Shown: piece by piece, positions 43,001 through 54,540 of the stretch
Position numbering within the stretch: position 1 is the stretch's first letter
Layout of the letters: every line of letters starts with the position of its first letter
Source of the DNA: Theobroma cacao
Lineage: Eukaryota; Streptophyta; Magnoliopsida; Malvales; Malvaceae
Direction of reading: 5' to 3'
DNA: 64,000 nt
NCBI RefSeq assembly: GCF_000208745.1
Contig: NC_030856.1
Span: 15,927,316 to 15,991,315 of the forward strand
Position numbers and translations under genes: made by a program
Notes under the pieces: generated by a model
What the model was told of the DNA's origin: nothing
The model's database searches: none
Seen by the model: the letters and a program-made list of their open reading frames with translations, nothing else

Positions 43001-44590
43001 GAGAGGCCAGTGGATCGAGAGGTAGAGGTGTTGTTACTTTCTTTCAGAGCAAGCCACCTAGGTCTAGACATTCAAGAGATACAGAGTTTAGGAGATATGG
43101 GTGTGCATTTTAAAGTTTCAGATACAAATGCATTGTTATCACATTTTAGAGTTAGACCTATGTTAATAGACAAGATTAGAGAAACACAAAGTAAAGATGA
43201 GTTCATAGCTAAGGCCTTAGAGGACCCTCAGGGAGGGAAAGGAAAAATGTTTACTAAAGGTACATATAGAGTATTGAGGTATGGAACCAGACTTTAAGTG
43301 CTTGATAGTGATGGAGTGAGGAGAGAAATATTAGAGGAGGCGTATATGGCAACATATGTGGTACATCCAAGAGCTACAAAGATGAATCAAGATTTGAAGG
43401 AGGTATATTGGTGGGAAGGACTTAAGAAAGATGTAGCTGAGTTTGATTCTAATTGCCTGGTTTGTCAACAAGTTAAGGCCGAGCACCAAAGGCTCGCAGG
43501 GCTACTATAACCATTGCTAGTGCTTGAATGGAAGCGGGAGCATGTTGTAATGGACTTTGTAATGGGCTTGCCACACACTAGTGGGGGTTACGACTTGATT
43601 TGATCATAGAAGATCGGTTAACGAAGTCAGCTCATTTTCTTCTAATTAAAACTACATACGAGGCTACCCAATATGCTCGAGTTTATATGGATGAGATAGT
43701 ATGACTGCATGGAATCCCTATTTCTATAGTACCTGACAAAAGGACACAGTTCACCAGTAGGTTCTGGGGAAAGTTGTAAGAAGCGTTGGCACTAAGTTAG
43801 ATTTTAGCACGACTTTCCACCCTCAGACTGATGGGCAATTTGAACGAATAATACAGACATTGGAAGATATGCTGAGGTCATGTGTAATAGACCTTGGGGT
43901 TAGGTGGGATCATTATCTACCCTTAGTGGAGTTTGCTTACAACACAAGTTTCCAATCTAGTATCCAAATGGCACCATTTGAGGCATTATATGGACGGAGG
44001 TACAAGTCACCCATTGAGTGGCTAGAGGTGGGAGAAAGGAAACTTTTGGGGCCAGAGTTAGTATAGGATGCCATCGAGAAGATACGCATGATTCGACAGA
44101 GGATGTTATCGGCACAAAGTAGACAAAAGTCATATGCTGATAATAGATGGAGAGACTTAGAGTTTTAAGTGGGGGATCATGTAGTTTTGAAGGTCTCACC
44201 AACAAAAAGGGTAATAAGGTTCGGTAAAATGGAAAAATTAAGTAGTCGGTATATAAGACCCTTTGAGATCTTAGACAAGGTTAGAGCAGTAGCATATCGT
44301 TTGGCATTATCGCCAAACCTCTCGAATATTTATTCGGTGTTTCATGTGTCAATGCTTAGGAAGTATAACTCGGATCCATCTCATGTAATACGGTATGAAA
44401 CTATTTAGTTGAGAAATGACTTAACCTATGAGGAACAAGTGGTGGCTATTCTTGATAGGCAAGCCAAAAAGCTCCGTTCAAAGGATTTAGCCTCAGTGAA
44501 AGTGTTATGGCGAAGCCACACAAGTGAAGAGGTAACGTGGGAAGCCGAAGAAGAAATGTGAACAAAGTATCTGCACCTCTTTAATACGTA
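43001..44590 (+). pseudogene. pol: Z integrase and chromodomain
   Basis: 43010-43297 is the linker (SLGDMGVHFKVSD...LLSHFRVRP). The zinc domain follows to 43510, with CLVCQQVKAEHQ intact but the first His lost (EEAYMATYVVHPRATKM). The core at 43510-43860 has MDFVMGLPHTSGG, a damaged first Asp region ([12 protein letters not shown]), IVPDKRTQFTSRFWG with the second Asp, and a frameshifted QFERIIQ Glu region. 43860-44408 carries VEFAYNTSFQSSIQMAPFEA, RDLEF, VSPTKRVIRFGKMEKLSSRY and HVSMLRKYNSDPSHV. From about 44410 a chromodomain-like end is seen (YEEQVVAILDRQAKKLRSKD, VKVLWRSH, EEVTWEAEEEM). Stops at several points. There is no intron-like insertion at the position where Y has one. Confidence 0.87.
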
Positions 44591-44640
44591 AAGGTACACT
44601 ACCTTATAGTTAGATTTAAATTCGAGGATCGAATTTCTTA

Positions 44641-44651
44641 GTGGGGAAGAA
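44641..44651 (+). other. Polypurine tract of Z element
   Basis: GTGGGGAAGAA immediately before the 3' LTR start TGTGAAACC at 44652. Confidence 0.8.
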
Positions 44652-45044
44652 TGTGAAACCTCGACCTTTATAGACGTGTAGTTGAGGTAAACATGATGAC
44701 GTGGATTAGGGGTAGTTTTGTCATTTTCTTGGTGAGCTCCTAGAAGTGGGTTTTCCTAATATTATTAAGGACTAAGTAAGCCTAAGGAATAAATGAATGA
44801 TGTATATAATGATGAAATAAATGAAGAAAATAAAAATAATGATAATTTCCATGGTAGGGGTAAAATAGTCATTTTGGGTCTCGAGTTTATATTTCTAAGT
44901 TTTCATGAACTCAAGTACCTCTAATCTATTGCGGACCTTTTCTTAGTGTCAAAAGAGTAAAAGTTTGAACCAAATGGAAGAAGAAGGCAAAGTTAACTAT
45001 TGAATGGCATTTTTGTAAATAGTTGGGACTTTAGTCAACCTAAG

Positions 45045-45054
45045 TATAAATATC
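45045..45054 (+). promoter_or_regulatory. TATA box of Z 3' LTR
   Basis: TATAAATATC, identical to the decamers at 2861 and 7978, with a C/T-rich leader after it. Confidence 0.65.
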
Positions 45055-45910
45055 TCACTTTTCCACCACTTTCTCCTCACTTCCAACAGCTTATTCTTTT
45101 TCCCATTTCTCCTTCCCATTTCAAGCTTTCCATCTTCCATGGAAGCCATCCTTTTAAACCTCCATAACTTTTTCATGGTAACTCAAATTCTCATGTTTTT
45201 ATTCACCTTTCTATAGGATTTTTCATGCTCTTTCACTTTTTCAACTTCAAAACTCTCAAAAATCTTTCCACATCACTTTCTCTCACTAGCTGAATGTTTT
45301 AGAGAGAGAGGGAGGCTTTCCATAATAGCATGAAAAAACTCTTGGAAAAGGAATTCAACTACAAATCCACCAAGGTGAGTAGTGAGTTAGGGTTGATTTT
45401 TAAGTTGTTGATGATGACCAATAATTAAAGTTGTGGGTTGTTTTATTGTTAACGGTTGTTTATTTATTCCTAGTGTGACTAGATTTGTGCAAATAAAGGA
45501 CTAGTCAAATGGTAATTGGAAACTTGTTATGTATAACTAGTAAAGTTTGATTTAGGAAATAGCTTTTGGAATAATATTCATGTAAATTGAGTTAGTTGTG
45601 GTGCTATTGTGTGTGATAGGTTCAAACGAGACCCCACATCTCCACTTGGAGCATTAGTAGAAGTTAGAGTTGTTAAAGAATCAACAAAGACAAGTGAGTG
45701 AACTTGTATTAAAATGTTTTGGGATAAATGTATAAGTGTTTGATTGAATCACTTGAAATATTTTATTGGTCTTTTCTTTAAAATATGCATGGGAACAAGC
45801 CCTTGATGAAACTTTTTATGTTGTGAAATGTGAGCTGTGATGAATTCATGTGTTCCTATATTATGATGATATGTATGTTATGCCTTGAATGATAATGTTG
45901 TGTGTTAATT

Positions 45911-46095
45911 ACAACCGAGTGTGTGCGGTGTGGGAGTGCACATGCTGGTGATGATGTGGTGTGGGAGTGTACATAATGATATTTGCCATGTTCGGTGTGG
46001 GAGTGCACATGACGATATTAGCTATGTGCGGTGTGGGAGTGCACATGATGATTTCAGCTATGTATGGTGTGGGAGTGCACATGAGTTGGTGAGCC
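45911..46095 (+). repeat. GTGCGGTGTGGGAGTGCACATG minisatellite in Z LTR
   Basis: Five units around GTGCGGTGTGGGAGTGCACATGATGAT, at the same relative place as in X LTRs although the surrounding LTRs differ. Confidence 0.8.
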
Positions 46096-46195
46096 GGTAG
46101 TTGTATACATGTTTAAACATACCATAGAGAGGTTAGGGAAAATATTACGTGATTGCATTCAATGTTGAATGTTGAAATTGTTAAATGCTTCCAAA

Positions 46196-46412
46196 TTGAT
46201 TTTCATTGCAGCAAGAATGGATTTTCGTTGTAACAAGAATTCTTCTAACTTAATATCCTTGGTTTCTCACTGCAACGAGAAACTCTCAAGTGCTTGGGGG
46301 CTTAACCCAGCCCTGGTTTTCGTTGTAGCGAGAAACTCTCGAGTGGTTCCTACCTAGAATTTCGTTGCAGCGAAATTGTACTCTCGCTGTAGTGAGAAAC
46401 TCTCTGCCTTGC
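46196..46412 (+). repeat. CTCGCTGCAGCGAG palindrome cluster in Z LTR
   Basis: About six degenerate copies, e.g. TTTCTCACTGCAACGAGAAA, TTTTCGTTGTAGCGAGAAA, TTTCGTTGCAGCGAAA and CTCTCGCTGTAGTGAGAAA. Confidence 0.75.
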
Positions 46413-47080
46413 TTGGATATTTGCTATAGTTTCACTCTTTAACTCCAATATTGATTATGGACTTTTCAACACTAATGGATTAGATAATCAAGGGTTGAAT
46501 TAAGGGATTTTAACAACAAATTAAGCTAAAGTATATTGTTTTTAACATAAGAGCATCATGCTTTCTAAAACTTTCCTTATCGTTCACTTTTTCCCTTCTT
46601 ATGTTCACTCACTAGGCTTATACTCACTATTTCAACTCAATGTTTTTCAGATTTAGAGGTAGTTGGGACCTAGATTGAGGCGTCCATTTACGCTTACCTT
46701 TTTGGTAGGTACCATGGCATTTAGTAACTATACTTTCACCCAAAGTCACTCTATTGATAGTCAAGAGTCTTTTGCTTGTGTATATATATACGTGATGTAA
46801 ATTACTAAGATTCATGTTATAAACAATATGTATACATTTTGATTGATGATGCCACTATGAGTTGGCAATAGGTGCCATTATTTTGGGTTTATACAAATGC
46901 AAGTATTTGATTATTATAGCACGTTATTAAAGTACTTATAGTTGAGAATTACGAAATGTGACTTTAGGATTGATGGGTGAAATAATGGATAGGTTTACAT
47001 AAAGAGGCTCGCTTAGGCTTAGTGGGCTGTGCCCATTGGGCCCATGCGCCAGTCATGGCCAGAAAATTTGGGCTGTGACA

Positions 47081-48120
47081 ACTGCTTTGTGTAGAATTAC
47101 ATCTTTCAATCATCTACAAATGTGACTTTCACCTTGATCTGCTCCGAACTGGGTAATATGATAAACATGAAAGTTGTAGCTTGTTTTTTCACCGTTCCTA
47201 TGGATCAAGAATCATATTAATTGGATTTTTACAACTCAAGTTATCTTTCAATTACTACAGCATGTATGAATGAAACCTTCACCATACTTATGCTATTTTA
47301 ACTTAAATGCACATTTCTCATCAAATATCCTGCACAAACCCATGAGAGAAATGAACAATAACTCTTCTTGAAGAAAATTAAAGAAGAATAGAGTAAAATT
47401 TAAGTAAAAGATCTTAAATTAACTACTCAACATGTAATTTAATTTAAACTAGAAAAACACGTAAACTACTAAAATCCAAACCTAAAATCTTAAAGATTGC
47501 TACTTAAGCCCCCCAAATTTATCAAAATAACTCTATATAATAGAGTTATCATATTTGCAGAATGTGTACCTACTCTAAATGTTTTATGACTTGCGGTGTT
47601 ATCTTATTTTGACATGTATATAATGATTCTTTAATTGTGTTTTGGTAGCATGCTTCATAGTTTAACTTATATATTGTAAAATTCATGAAGTTAATATTTT
47701 TAAATTGATTTATATGAGATAGTAAAAATGGTGCTTGATCTAATAAGGTATGTATGGCTTTACTCACTCCGTAGTAGCTCACTCATTTCTTTACATTTTA
47801 TAGATGATTAAGTGGTAAGAGTTCTAAATTTGGGGGAAGGAGGAAATCAAACTTTGGGAGTTCTCCTTTTATCCAATTAGAGCATATTTAGTTATTGAAC
47901 ATTGTCTAATTAGTATCGTGACAGATGATTGTTTTAAGACATTATATGGAGTGTAAATGATATTAATTATTTTTCATTTCATATAGTTTATTCTCTTAAA
48001 GAATTTAGATTTGTTGTATTGGTTTTCAGATTTGAATTTGGTTTAAAATAATTTATTGTGCTAGATGGGATAAGGTGTAACATTGTACACATCATAGAAA
48101 CCACCATTCAAGTTCCACAT
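47081..48120. other. Unassigned interval between Z and Copia-2
   Basis: No coding sequence recognised. 47086-47560 resembles low-copy repeat or LTR text. 47760-47870 has an ACTCAC...TTTTATAG pattern like the 3' part of Gypsy LTRs here (branchpoint and acceptor) followed by a purine-rich AATTTGGGGGAAGGAGG. It may be a fragment of another LTR. Frames such as 47570-47782 have no family likeness. Confidence 0.4.
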
Positions 48121-50100
48121 TATTGGTATATGCCCTAGAGTCAATTAGATAGATCAAGGGATATATTGTCATTTAATGCAAACTTAGTTGCATAACAATA
48201 TGTGATAGAGGTTTTCCTTCATGTCAGTGCAATAATAAGGAGTTATTAAGTTCTAATTGAATGAAGCCCATGTAACATAGAGGCCTTGCAAGAGAATTGT
48301 GTTGTTACAATTATGAGATCACTATGCATCAAAGCCATGTTCCTAAAATTTTTCTTGGTCATTGTATTATCAAAACAGGGCATTGACAATGCTCAAAGAC
48401 CAGTACATGTTAAGCCTCCTTACTTGGGAAGTAAGTAATCGATCTCATAAATTGAAGTATATATGAAACTTGAGGATAACATGAGGGTGCTTGCTAAAGA
48501 ACAAGTTCACTGAACATGACTTGTTATGAGAACTCTATTTGGTGTTTCACCCAAGTGTCTATGGAATATGTTCTCATGTGATAGTTGTGCAACTAGTCCT
48601 TAGACTTGAGACACCAAGTTGTCTTGTATAAGGAATGACATACTTTGATTTCACACCTTCGAGTTTGGAGGCAACCAGATGCCTAAACAAAGTGTTTTTG
48701 GGTATGCCATGAAGCATGCAAAAGTGAATGAGTGGTCAAGAGAAGATTCATGACCCCAAGTGATATGAGAGGATGTATCTTACTTGTTTTCAAGTCTTGA
48801 TTAACTTGTACAAAGTCTTTGGCCAAAACATGATGAATTTGAAGAAAGTTAGTTTCATTAATTCATATGGTTAGTCATTAATTATGAGAACTAATATGGA
48901 ATGCCATAAGTAGACACTGAGCCATGCTTTATGACATATCCGAGATATTTGATGAAAAGACTTATTACATTGAGAGGCTTATCAATGAAGGCCTTTGTCA
49001 AATTCTTTAATTGACTCTCTAACATTTGGGTGGTCATGATGTTTTGCTAAATGTCGTTTATGATTTACAAATATAAATCAATTATCAAGTTGATATTTGA
49101 CTAGAGTTTATATTTATTATCGACATATTAGAAGCCTAATAGGTCACGCACATTAAGTCACATGATTGAGATTAAATAAGGATAATAAATTAAGTTGGAC
49201 TTTGGAATAGACCAAAATAAAGTGGAAAATTAATTAAGCTCACAAAGCCTCAATTGAATTAAAATACAACTTAGTTTGGCTATATAAATATGTTATGTTA
49301 GTCAACTAAAACTCTAAGCTTCTAGCTACTTCTTAGCCGCTTCATAAAAATATGAAAAGAAAAATAGTTTTTTCTCTCTAACAAAAAAGATTTGGCAAGA
49401 ACTTTTGGTCTTTTTGTTTTATAGGAAATAGTTTCCTACTTTAAAAGAAATCCCTAAAGTTATGTGATAGCATTGAACTTTTCTTAAAATTTTGGTTTTA
49501 CTAGAAGTTTCCAAAATTTGTTAAGTCACCATTTAGGTAACTCGAACACGATACAATTTAGGAAACTATTTGATGTTCTAAATGTTAAAAATTAAAATGT
49601 TGTCTTAGATACATTTTAGGAAGCTTACCTAAAATAAAGAGGTTACCAAAATTAAAAGGAGTTTTAATTATGGAAAGAATTAAAATGAAAAATCTTAAAA
49701 TGGCAAGTTTTATTTCAATGAATTTCTATTTAAGTAATAGGAGGAAAATTTTTCTTTAAGTGTTTTGAAAATGAGAATTTTTTAAACACTAAATTCAAAT
49801 AAAACAATACCAAATAATTTGAGGCTAGCACTTTAAGTGAGTTAATTGATGCTTTTCTCAAATAACACACAAGACCACCAAGTGATATTGAGCTTGTATT
49901 TATTTCTATGCTTTTGATTGTGATTATAAAGCATGAGGATGATTATGGACTTAGACCTTAAAAGATTAAGTCCTAGATGGTTAAATTTATTTCTCATGGT
50001 ATTTATTTTAAAATAGAGTCTGCGCACCCTGCCTTGTCTTTATTTTCTGTAGGTTGTAAAATTCTTTTCTCACCTAAATCCTCTCCAATGTAACTCGAGG
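48121..50100 (+). repeat. Copia-2 5' LTR and possible leader (right end uncertain)
   Basis: Begins with TTGGTATATGCC text shared with 56189. AT-rich, no frame of note. Contains CTTCTAGCTACTTCTTAGCC and an A-rich R-like region near 49300-49400. The end is a guess, because the 3' LTR is truncated after 90 bp. Confidence 0.45.
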
Positions 50101-50978
50101 TTTCTTACTTATAGAATGTAATTAGATACATCAAAGTGTAAAACTAGGGTTAGAAAAATTTTTGTAACTTGAAGATGGAGATCCAAAAGCATCATGAAGA
50201 TTTAAGGAGATTACAAGCAAAGCTTGAAGATGATTTTGTAAAATCTTTTAGAAATTTGACCAACTAATTTCCTTAATGGCTCGAGGAAATTAGAATTAGT
50301 AAAGTCCATAATCATCCTAATAGTTGGCATGTGATAGATTTATTTTTTGATATATCTATATATGATATATGTGAAAGGTGATAAATGCTATGCATAACAA
50401 CAACATTAAATCAATGAGACCTTAATTAATGAATTAACAAATAAAATCCCTCATTAGTATATTGAGTCAAAAAGATGCCTTTCACCATATAACAAGATAA
50501 ATAGGTTGTTCTTTTAATCGGAGGCTTGTTGAGTAACTCAAGGCCAAACGTTTGCGCAAGTATGTTTGAGTTATTGGTGGGTCTTACTCAACTAGTACCA
50601 TGTTGTTCAGATGTGTCACACATGATTGCATAGTATTAGAGGCATAGTTAGGCAAAATGGATATGATACATTTAGACAAGGAGTTTTCACTTAACTGATC
50701 TAGGAGTTGTAAAAGATACAATTGGTAAGCTAAGTTACCTATGTAATTGGTTCATTATGGCGTGTCGAGTCACTCAAGGACATGGTGGGATGAAAGGGGT
50801 TCTAGCTCAATAAAAAGTTTAAAGGTTAAATTTTTCAAAATATTAGAGGAAGGCTATTATTTTCATAAAATATTGAGAATAATCATATAAGATTTTAAAA
50901 CCTAGTCTTTATGATTACATAATTTGTGTTAAGGACTAAGCTTTATATATGTTGATTTATATGGGATCTAAATTGATC

Positions 50979-51067
50979 ATGGCAAACAGTTTGTCACTTA
51001 GAAGCATACTTGATGCAAACAAGTTGACAAGCCCAAATTTCATTGACTAGTTTCGCAATATCAAGAT
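50979..51067 (+). pseudogene. gag: Copia-2 gag, first exon-like piece before solo LTR
   Basis: ATG at 50979 begins MANSLSLRSILDANKLTSPN, the usual start of a Ty1/Copia gag, followed by FID and a TAG in place of the Trp codon of the FIDW motif, then FRNIKI. It is cut at 51067 by the inverted solo LTR and continues in frame at 53806. Confidence 0.85.
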
Positions 51068-51702
51068 TGTCACGACCCAAATTCCGGGCCATGACCGGCG
51101 CAAGGGCCCAATAGACGTAGTCCATTAAGCCCAAGCAAGCCTATCTATCTATCCCACTCATCATTCCATCAAATATTGCTAAGTCACAATTTATAACTTT
51201 AATTCAAAATGTTGATAGATTTTGCCAACTCATATTGGCATTACTCATTTAAAATATACATACATTGTCTACATCATGTATTCTAATAATTTACATTAGG
51301 TTCGTCTATACACAACAAAAGAATACTCAACTCCAGCGAAAGGACTCGGATGAATATACAGCTACTGAATGCCGAGACACCTACCTAAAATATGGATACA
51401 AGTCTACAAGGACACCTCGTCCTAGTTATCGGCTGCCTCGTGATCTGAAAACATGAAGTTGAAAATGGTGAGTATAAACCCAATGAGTGAACAAGGAAGG
51501 GAACAAGCATACCATAAGGAATCTTTAACGAAATCATGATGCATTCTTTTTCAAAACAATGCAATTTGTTTCTATTCTTATTAAAAACCCCTCATCTAGC
51601 CCTTAAATAACTAATCAATTGTAATAATGAATCCATACATATCAAAAAATTTGAAAAATGAAAGCTTCAATATTACGCAAGCAAGTCAAATACGACAACG
51701 AA

Positions 51703-52143
51703 TCTTCGCTGCAGCGGAAAGGCATTCTCGCTGCAGCGACGTTGGGATTTAGTTATTAGCTGAACGAGGGTTTCTCAACTGGCCAAGGGTTTCTCACTAA
51801 ACCTCCCCATTTTAAACTTAACTCATTTAATCCTTTATGTTGGAAGTCCATGCTCCGATATGGTAGCAAAGAAGTCAAAGATAAGGCAATAATTGGCCAA
51901 GATAGGAGAACAAAATAGAAGGTTTTTCGCTGCAGCGAGAAAGAATCTCACTGCAACGAAATTGTAACCCAGAAACAGAAGGTTTCTTGCTGCAGCGAAA
52001 TTTTGTTGATGAAACAGAGAGTTTTTCGCTTCAGCGAGATTCCTTTTTCGCTGCAGCGAGAAGCTACAGTGACTATCTCGCTGCAACGAGAACCAGTTTT
52101 GGTGAAGGTTCTCAAACCCGAGAGTTTCTCGCTACAGCGAGAA
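51703..52143. repeat. Array of nine TTCTCGCTGCAGCGAGAA-type palindromes
   Basis: Copies at about 51703, 51724, 51923, 51945, 51983, 52021, 52044, 52075 and 52123, spaced irregularly by 3-180 bp. The best copies contain a perfect TCGCTGCAGCGA; weaker ones keep the CTGCA(A/G)CGA half. Confidence 0.85.
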
Positions 52144-52382
52144 TGAATTTTGCAACAGCAAAAACAGAGCAACAAGAGAAAAGTTTCCCCTCACTCATAA
52201 AAAAAGCCATCCTGCTTAACCAACAAGATCAACATACAGCACATGAAAATTCCCAAAGTGCAATGTATCAAATTTCTCATATATGTCAATCATATATCAC
52301 ATTCATAAGTTTTCATTTCATTAGTCTAAATATGCATAATTACATAGATAAACATCAACATCATCATAATCACACTCGGATC

Positions 52383-52565
52383 ATGTACATCCCCCCACAT
52401 CGTGCACATAGTCGACACCATCGTGTGCATCCCCCCACATCGCGCACAATCAGTGCCATCGTGTACATCCCCCCACATCGTGCACACGGGCACTATCATC
52501 ATCCATCTCTCATGTCACCATCATCACCGACATGTGCATCCCCCCACATCATGCACATACACGGT
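52383..52565 (-). repeat. GTGCGATGTGGGGGGATGCACA minisatellite in solo LTR F
   Basis: Five units reading TGTGCATCCCCCCACATCG on the plus strand, same family as the arrays in X and Z LTRs. Confidence 0.8.
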
Positions 52566-53805
52566 TATAATCATTATACACAATATCATTCATCATGCAC
52601 AACACACTTATTTATATATCATCATACTACAATAGTGCATGAATCCAAAGCAATCACATATCACAACATAAAACCATTTTGCAAAAGCTTGTTCCCAAGG
52701 CACTTGTCTTTTGAAAAACTTGATAATTCATTCAAATGGGTGGCAAATACATTATATTTCCCAAAACAAGTTCTAAAGGCAGTCCACTCACCAATTGATT
52801 GTAGAGCCTTTAGATGACTCCAATTCCCCTAATTGTCCAAATGAGATGATGGGGCTTCCTTAGAATCTAAGATCACATTAGCATAAGCAATAGGTCAATT
52901 TACACACTATGAACCCTAAAAGCTATCTCTTAACTAGCTTTCAATTGCCACATTAAATGGCTATCTATGTTCACTATCTTAATCATTAAAAAGTAATGAA
53001 CATAGTCAACAACAAAATAGCTCATAAATCCCAATTACTAGCCATTTTCTGTAGCTAAAAACCAAGCTTAATTCATCATTTACCCTAGGGCTCCTTTGTA
53101 GTCAAATTCTCTTCCAATTGCTTCCAAATCAATAGGGTAATTCTCTCTTTCTCTCTCTAAAATGTCTAACTAGTGAGAGAAAATGCAGAAATGAGATTTA
53201 TCAAGGGTTTTAAAGTGAGAAGATGAAATAGCACAAGGGTTTATGGAAGGGTGCACCAAAAGCATAAAAATTGAAGCTAAAGAGAGAAAGTTATGGAAGC
53301 TTGAAGAAAACACCCATGGAGGAATTGAAGAAATGTGAGAAAGGAGAAGAGAAGAAGAAGACCAACTACTGGAAATTCAAGAAGGTGCTGGAAATTTCAA
53401 GATATTTGTAGGCCAAACTTATCCATTCCCATAAAATTATGAAAATGCCCTTCCACCAATTAACTTATTCTCCTCCAATCTTTTATGCAATCTTTTTGTT
53501 CTTTTGACATTGGGACAAGGTCCATAATGGTCTAAACATACTCGAGTTCATGAAAACATAAAATTGTAGCCCGAGGTGAAAAATGACCATTTTGCCTCTA
53601 TCGTGAAAATCATCGAAATTTTTGTTTCCTTTCCATTTTACCCCTAATTTCACCATCTATTTATGCCTTAAGCCTACTTAGGCCATAATATTGTTTAAAA
53701 CTTACTTTGGGAGCTTATTAGAGAAAATGACGAAACTACCCTTGGCTCGTATTGTTACATCTATGCTTAGTTACAAGCCTATAGAGGTTGGGGTCTCACA
53801 AAGAT

Positions 53806-54540
53806 TGTCTTGAAACAAAAGAAAAAGGCTTATGTCCTAGACGGTCTTGTTTCTGAGGAACCAAGTCATGATGCTACAAATAAGGAAAATAAGGCCTATA
53901 GCATTTATATGGATAATCTCGATCAAGCCACATGTGTGATGATGGCTAGTATAGGTCTAGATCTTCAAAAACAACATGAAGTTATAAATGCCTTGGATAT
54001 TATCCTAAACCTTAATGAAATGTTCGATAAGGAAAGTCTTTCTCTATTGTTTCGATGTAAGATGTGTAAAGGAAGCCGAATAAAGCCTCATGTGCTGAAG
54101 ATGATAAGATATATCACTTAACTCTAGTCATACGGTTGGACCATGAATCATGATTTTAGCATAGACCTTGTACTTTCTTCATTGCCAAAGATCTATTCAT
54201 AATTTTTGTTGAATTTTAACATTAGCAACATTGAGGTGACCCTTTTGGGCTTATTGAATATGCTCACATAGGTTGAGAACACCACTGTGAAGGAGAAACC
54301 TTCGGTTCATCTTGTATTTTCTAAGCAAAATAAAAATAAGAAAAGAAAATTTCTAAGAAAGACAAGGGTGAAAAGGCATCAACTTCGAACGGTATAAATC
54401 CTACTAGAAGAGCGAAAAAGGAAAAAGGAAAAAGACAATGACAAATGCCATTTATGCGACAAACTTGGGCGTTGGATGTGCAATTGAAAGGATTATCTTG
54501 AATCCATCAAAGGGAAGAAACAAAAGAAAGCTTCCACATC
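53806..54540 (+). pseudogene. gag: Copia-2 gag, remainder with zinc knuckle relic
   Basis: Continues VLKQKKKAYVLDGLVSEEPS, HDATNKENKAY, YMDNLDQATCVMMASIGLDL and QKQHEVINALDIIL, then an LFRCKM and HVLKMIRYI stretch. This order is typical of Ty1/Copia gag (DUF4219/UBN2-like). After 54121 the frame is broken; MDHDFS-like and LNMLT-like text is legible, followed by a Lys-rich linker. The zinc knuckle at about 54440-54482 reads CHLCDKLGRWMCN, with the His replaced and the last Cys shifted, then DYLESIKGKKQKKASTSG. Nonfunctional. Protease and integrase do not follow. Confidence 0.8.

Larger units (their letters stand above)
41111..47080 (+). mobile_element. Z retrotransposon: defective Gypsy chromovirus, plus strand
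   Basis: Truncated 5' LTR (to 41459), tRNA-Met-like primer site, decayed gag, integrase with chromodomain, polypurine tract and full 3' LTR (44652-47080). PR, RT and RNase H are missing: gag text runs directly into the RNase H-integrase linker near 42990-43010. Tekay/Del-like by domain order and chromodomain; its proteins differ clearly from Y. The 5' LTR start was lost at the junction with X4, so the target duplication cannot be checked; the right flank is ACTGC. Confidence 0.85.
44652..47080 (+). repeat. Z element 3' LTR
   Basis: 2,429 bp, TGTGAAACCTCGACC to TTTGGGCTGTGACA. TATA box at 45045; donor CCAAG|GTGAGT at 45375; possible internal exon 45620-45693 ending CAA|GTGAGT; minisatellite; palindrome cluster; and acceptor TTTTTCAG ending at 46650 behind an ACTCAC branchpoint-like motif. 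Confidence 0.9.
51068..53800 (-). mobile_element. Z-type solo LTR (F), inverted, TSD AAGAT
   Basis: 2,733 bp inserted in Copia-2 gag with perfect AAGAT repeats (51063-51067 and 53801-53805). The minus strand starts TGTGAGACCCCAACC and ends TTTGGGTCGTGACA. No internal sequence, hence a solo LTR. It holds the richest CTGCAGCGAG palindrome array and a GTGCGATGTGGGGGGATGCAC minisatellite. The acceptor-like TTTTCAG ends at 51445 (minus). The 276-codon plus-strand frame at 51987-52817 is an accident of these arrays. Confidence 0.92.

Noticed and set aside
51703..52143. CRISPR-like array of palindromic repeats
   Set aside because: Spacing is irregular (3-180 bp), repeats are degenerate and short, the locus is a plant LTR, and no cas-like gene is present.
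51987..52817. 276-codon plus-strand frame, the longest in the window
   Set aside because: It runs antisense through solo LTR F and is made of the CTGCAGCGAG palindromes and the CATCCCCCCACAT minisatellite. Low-complexity His/Pro-rich product, no family likeness.
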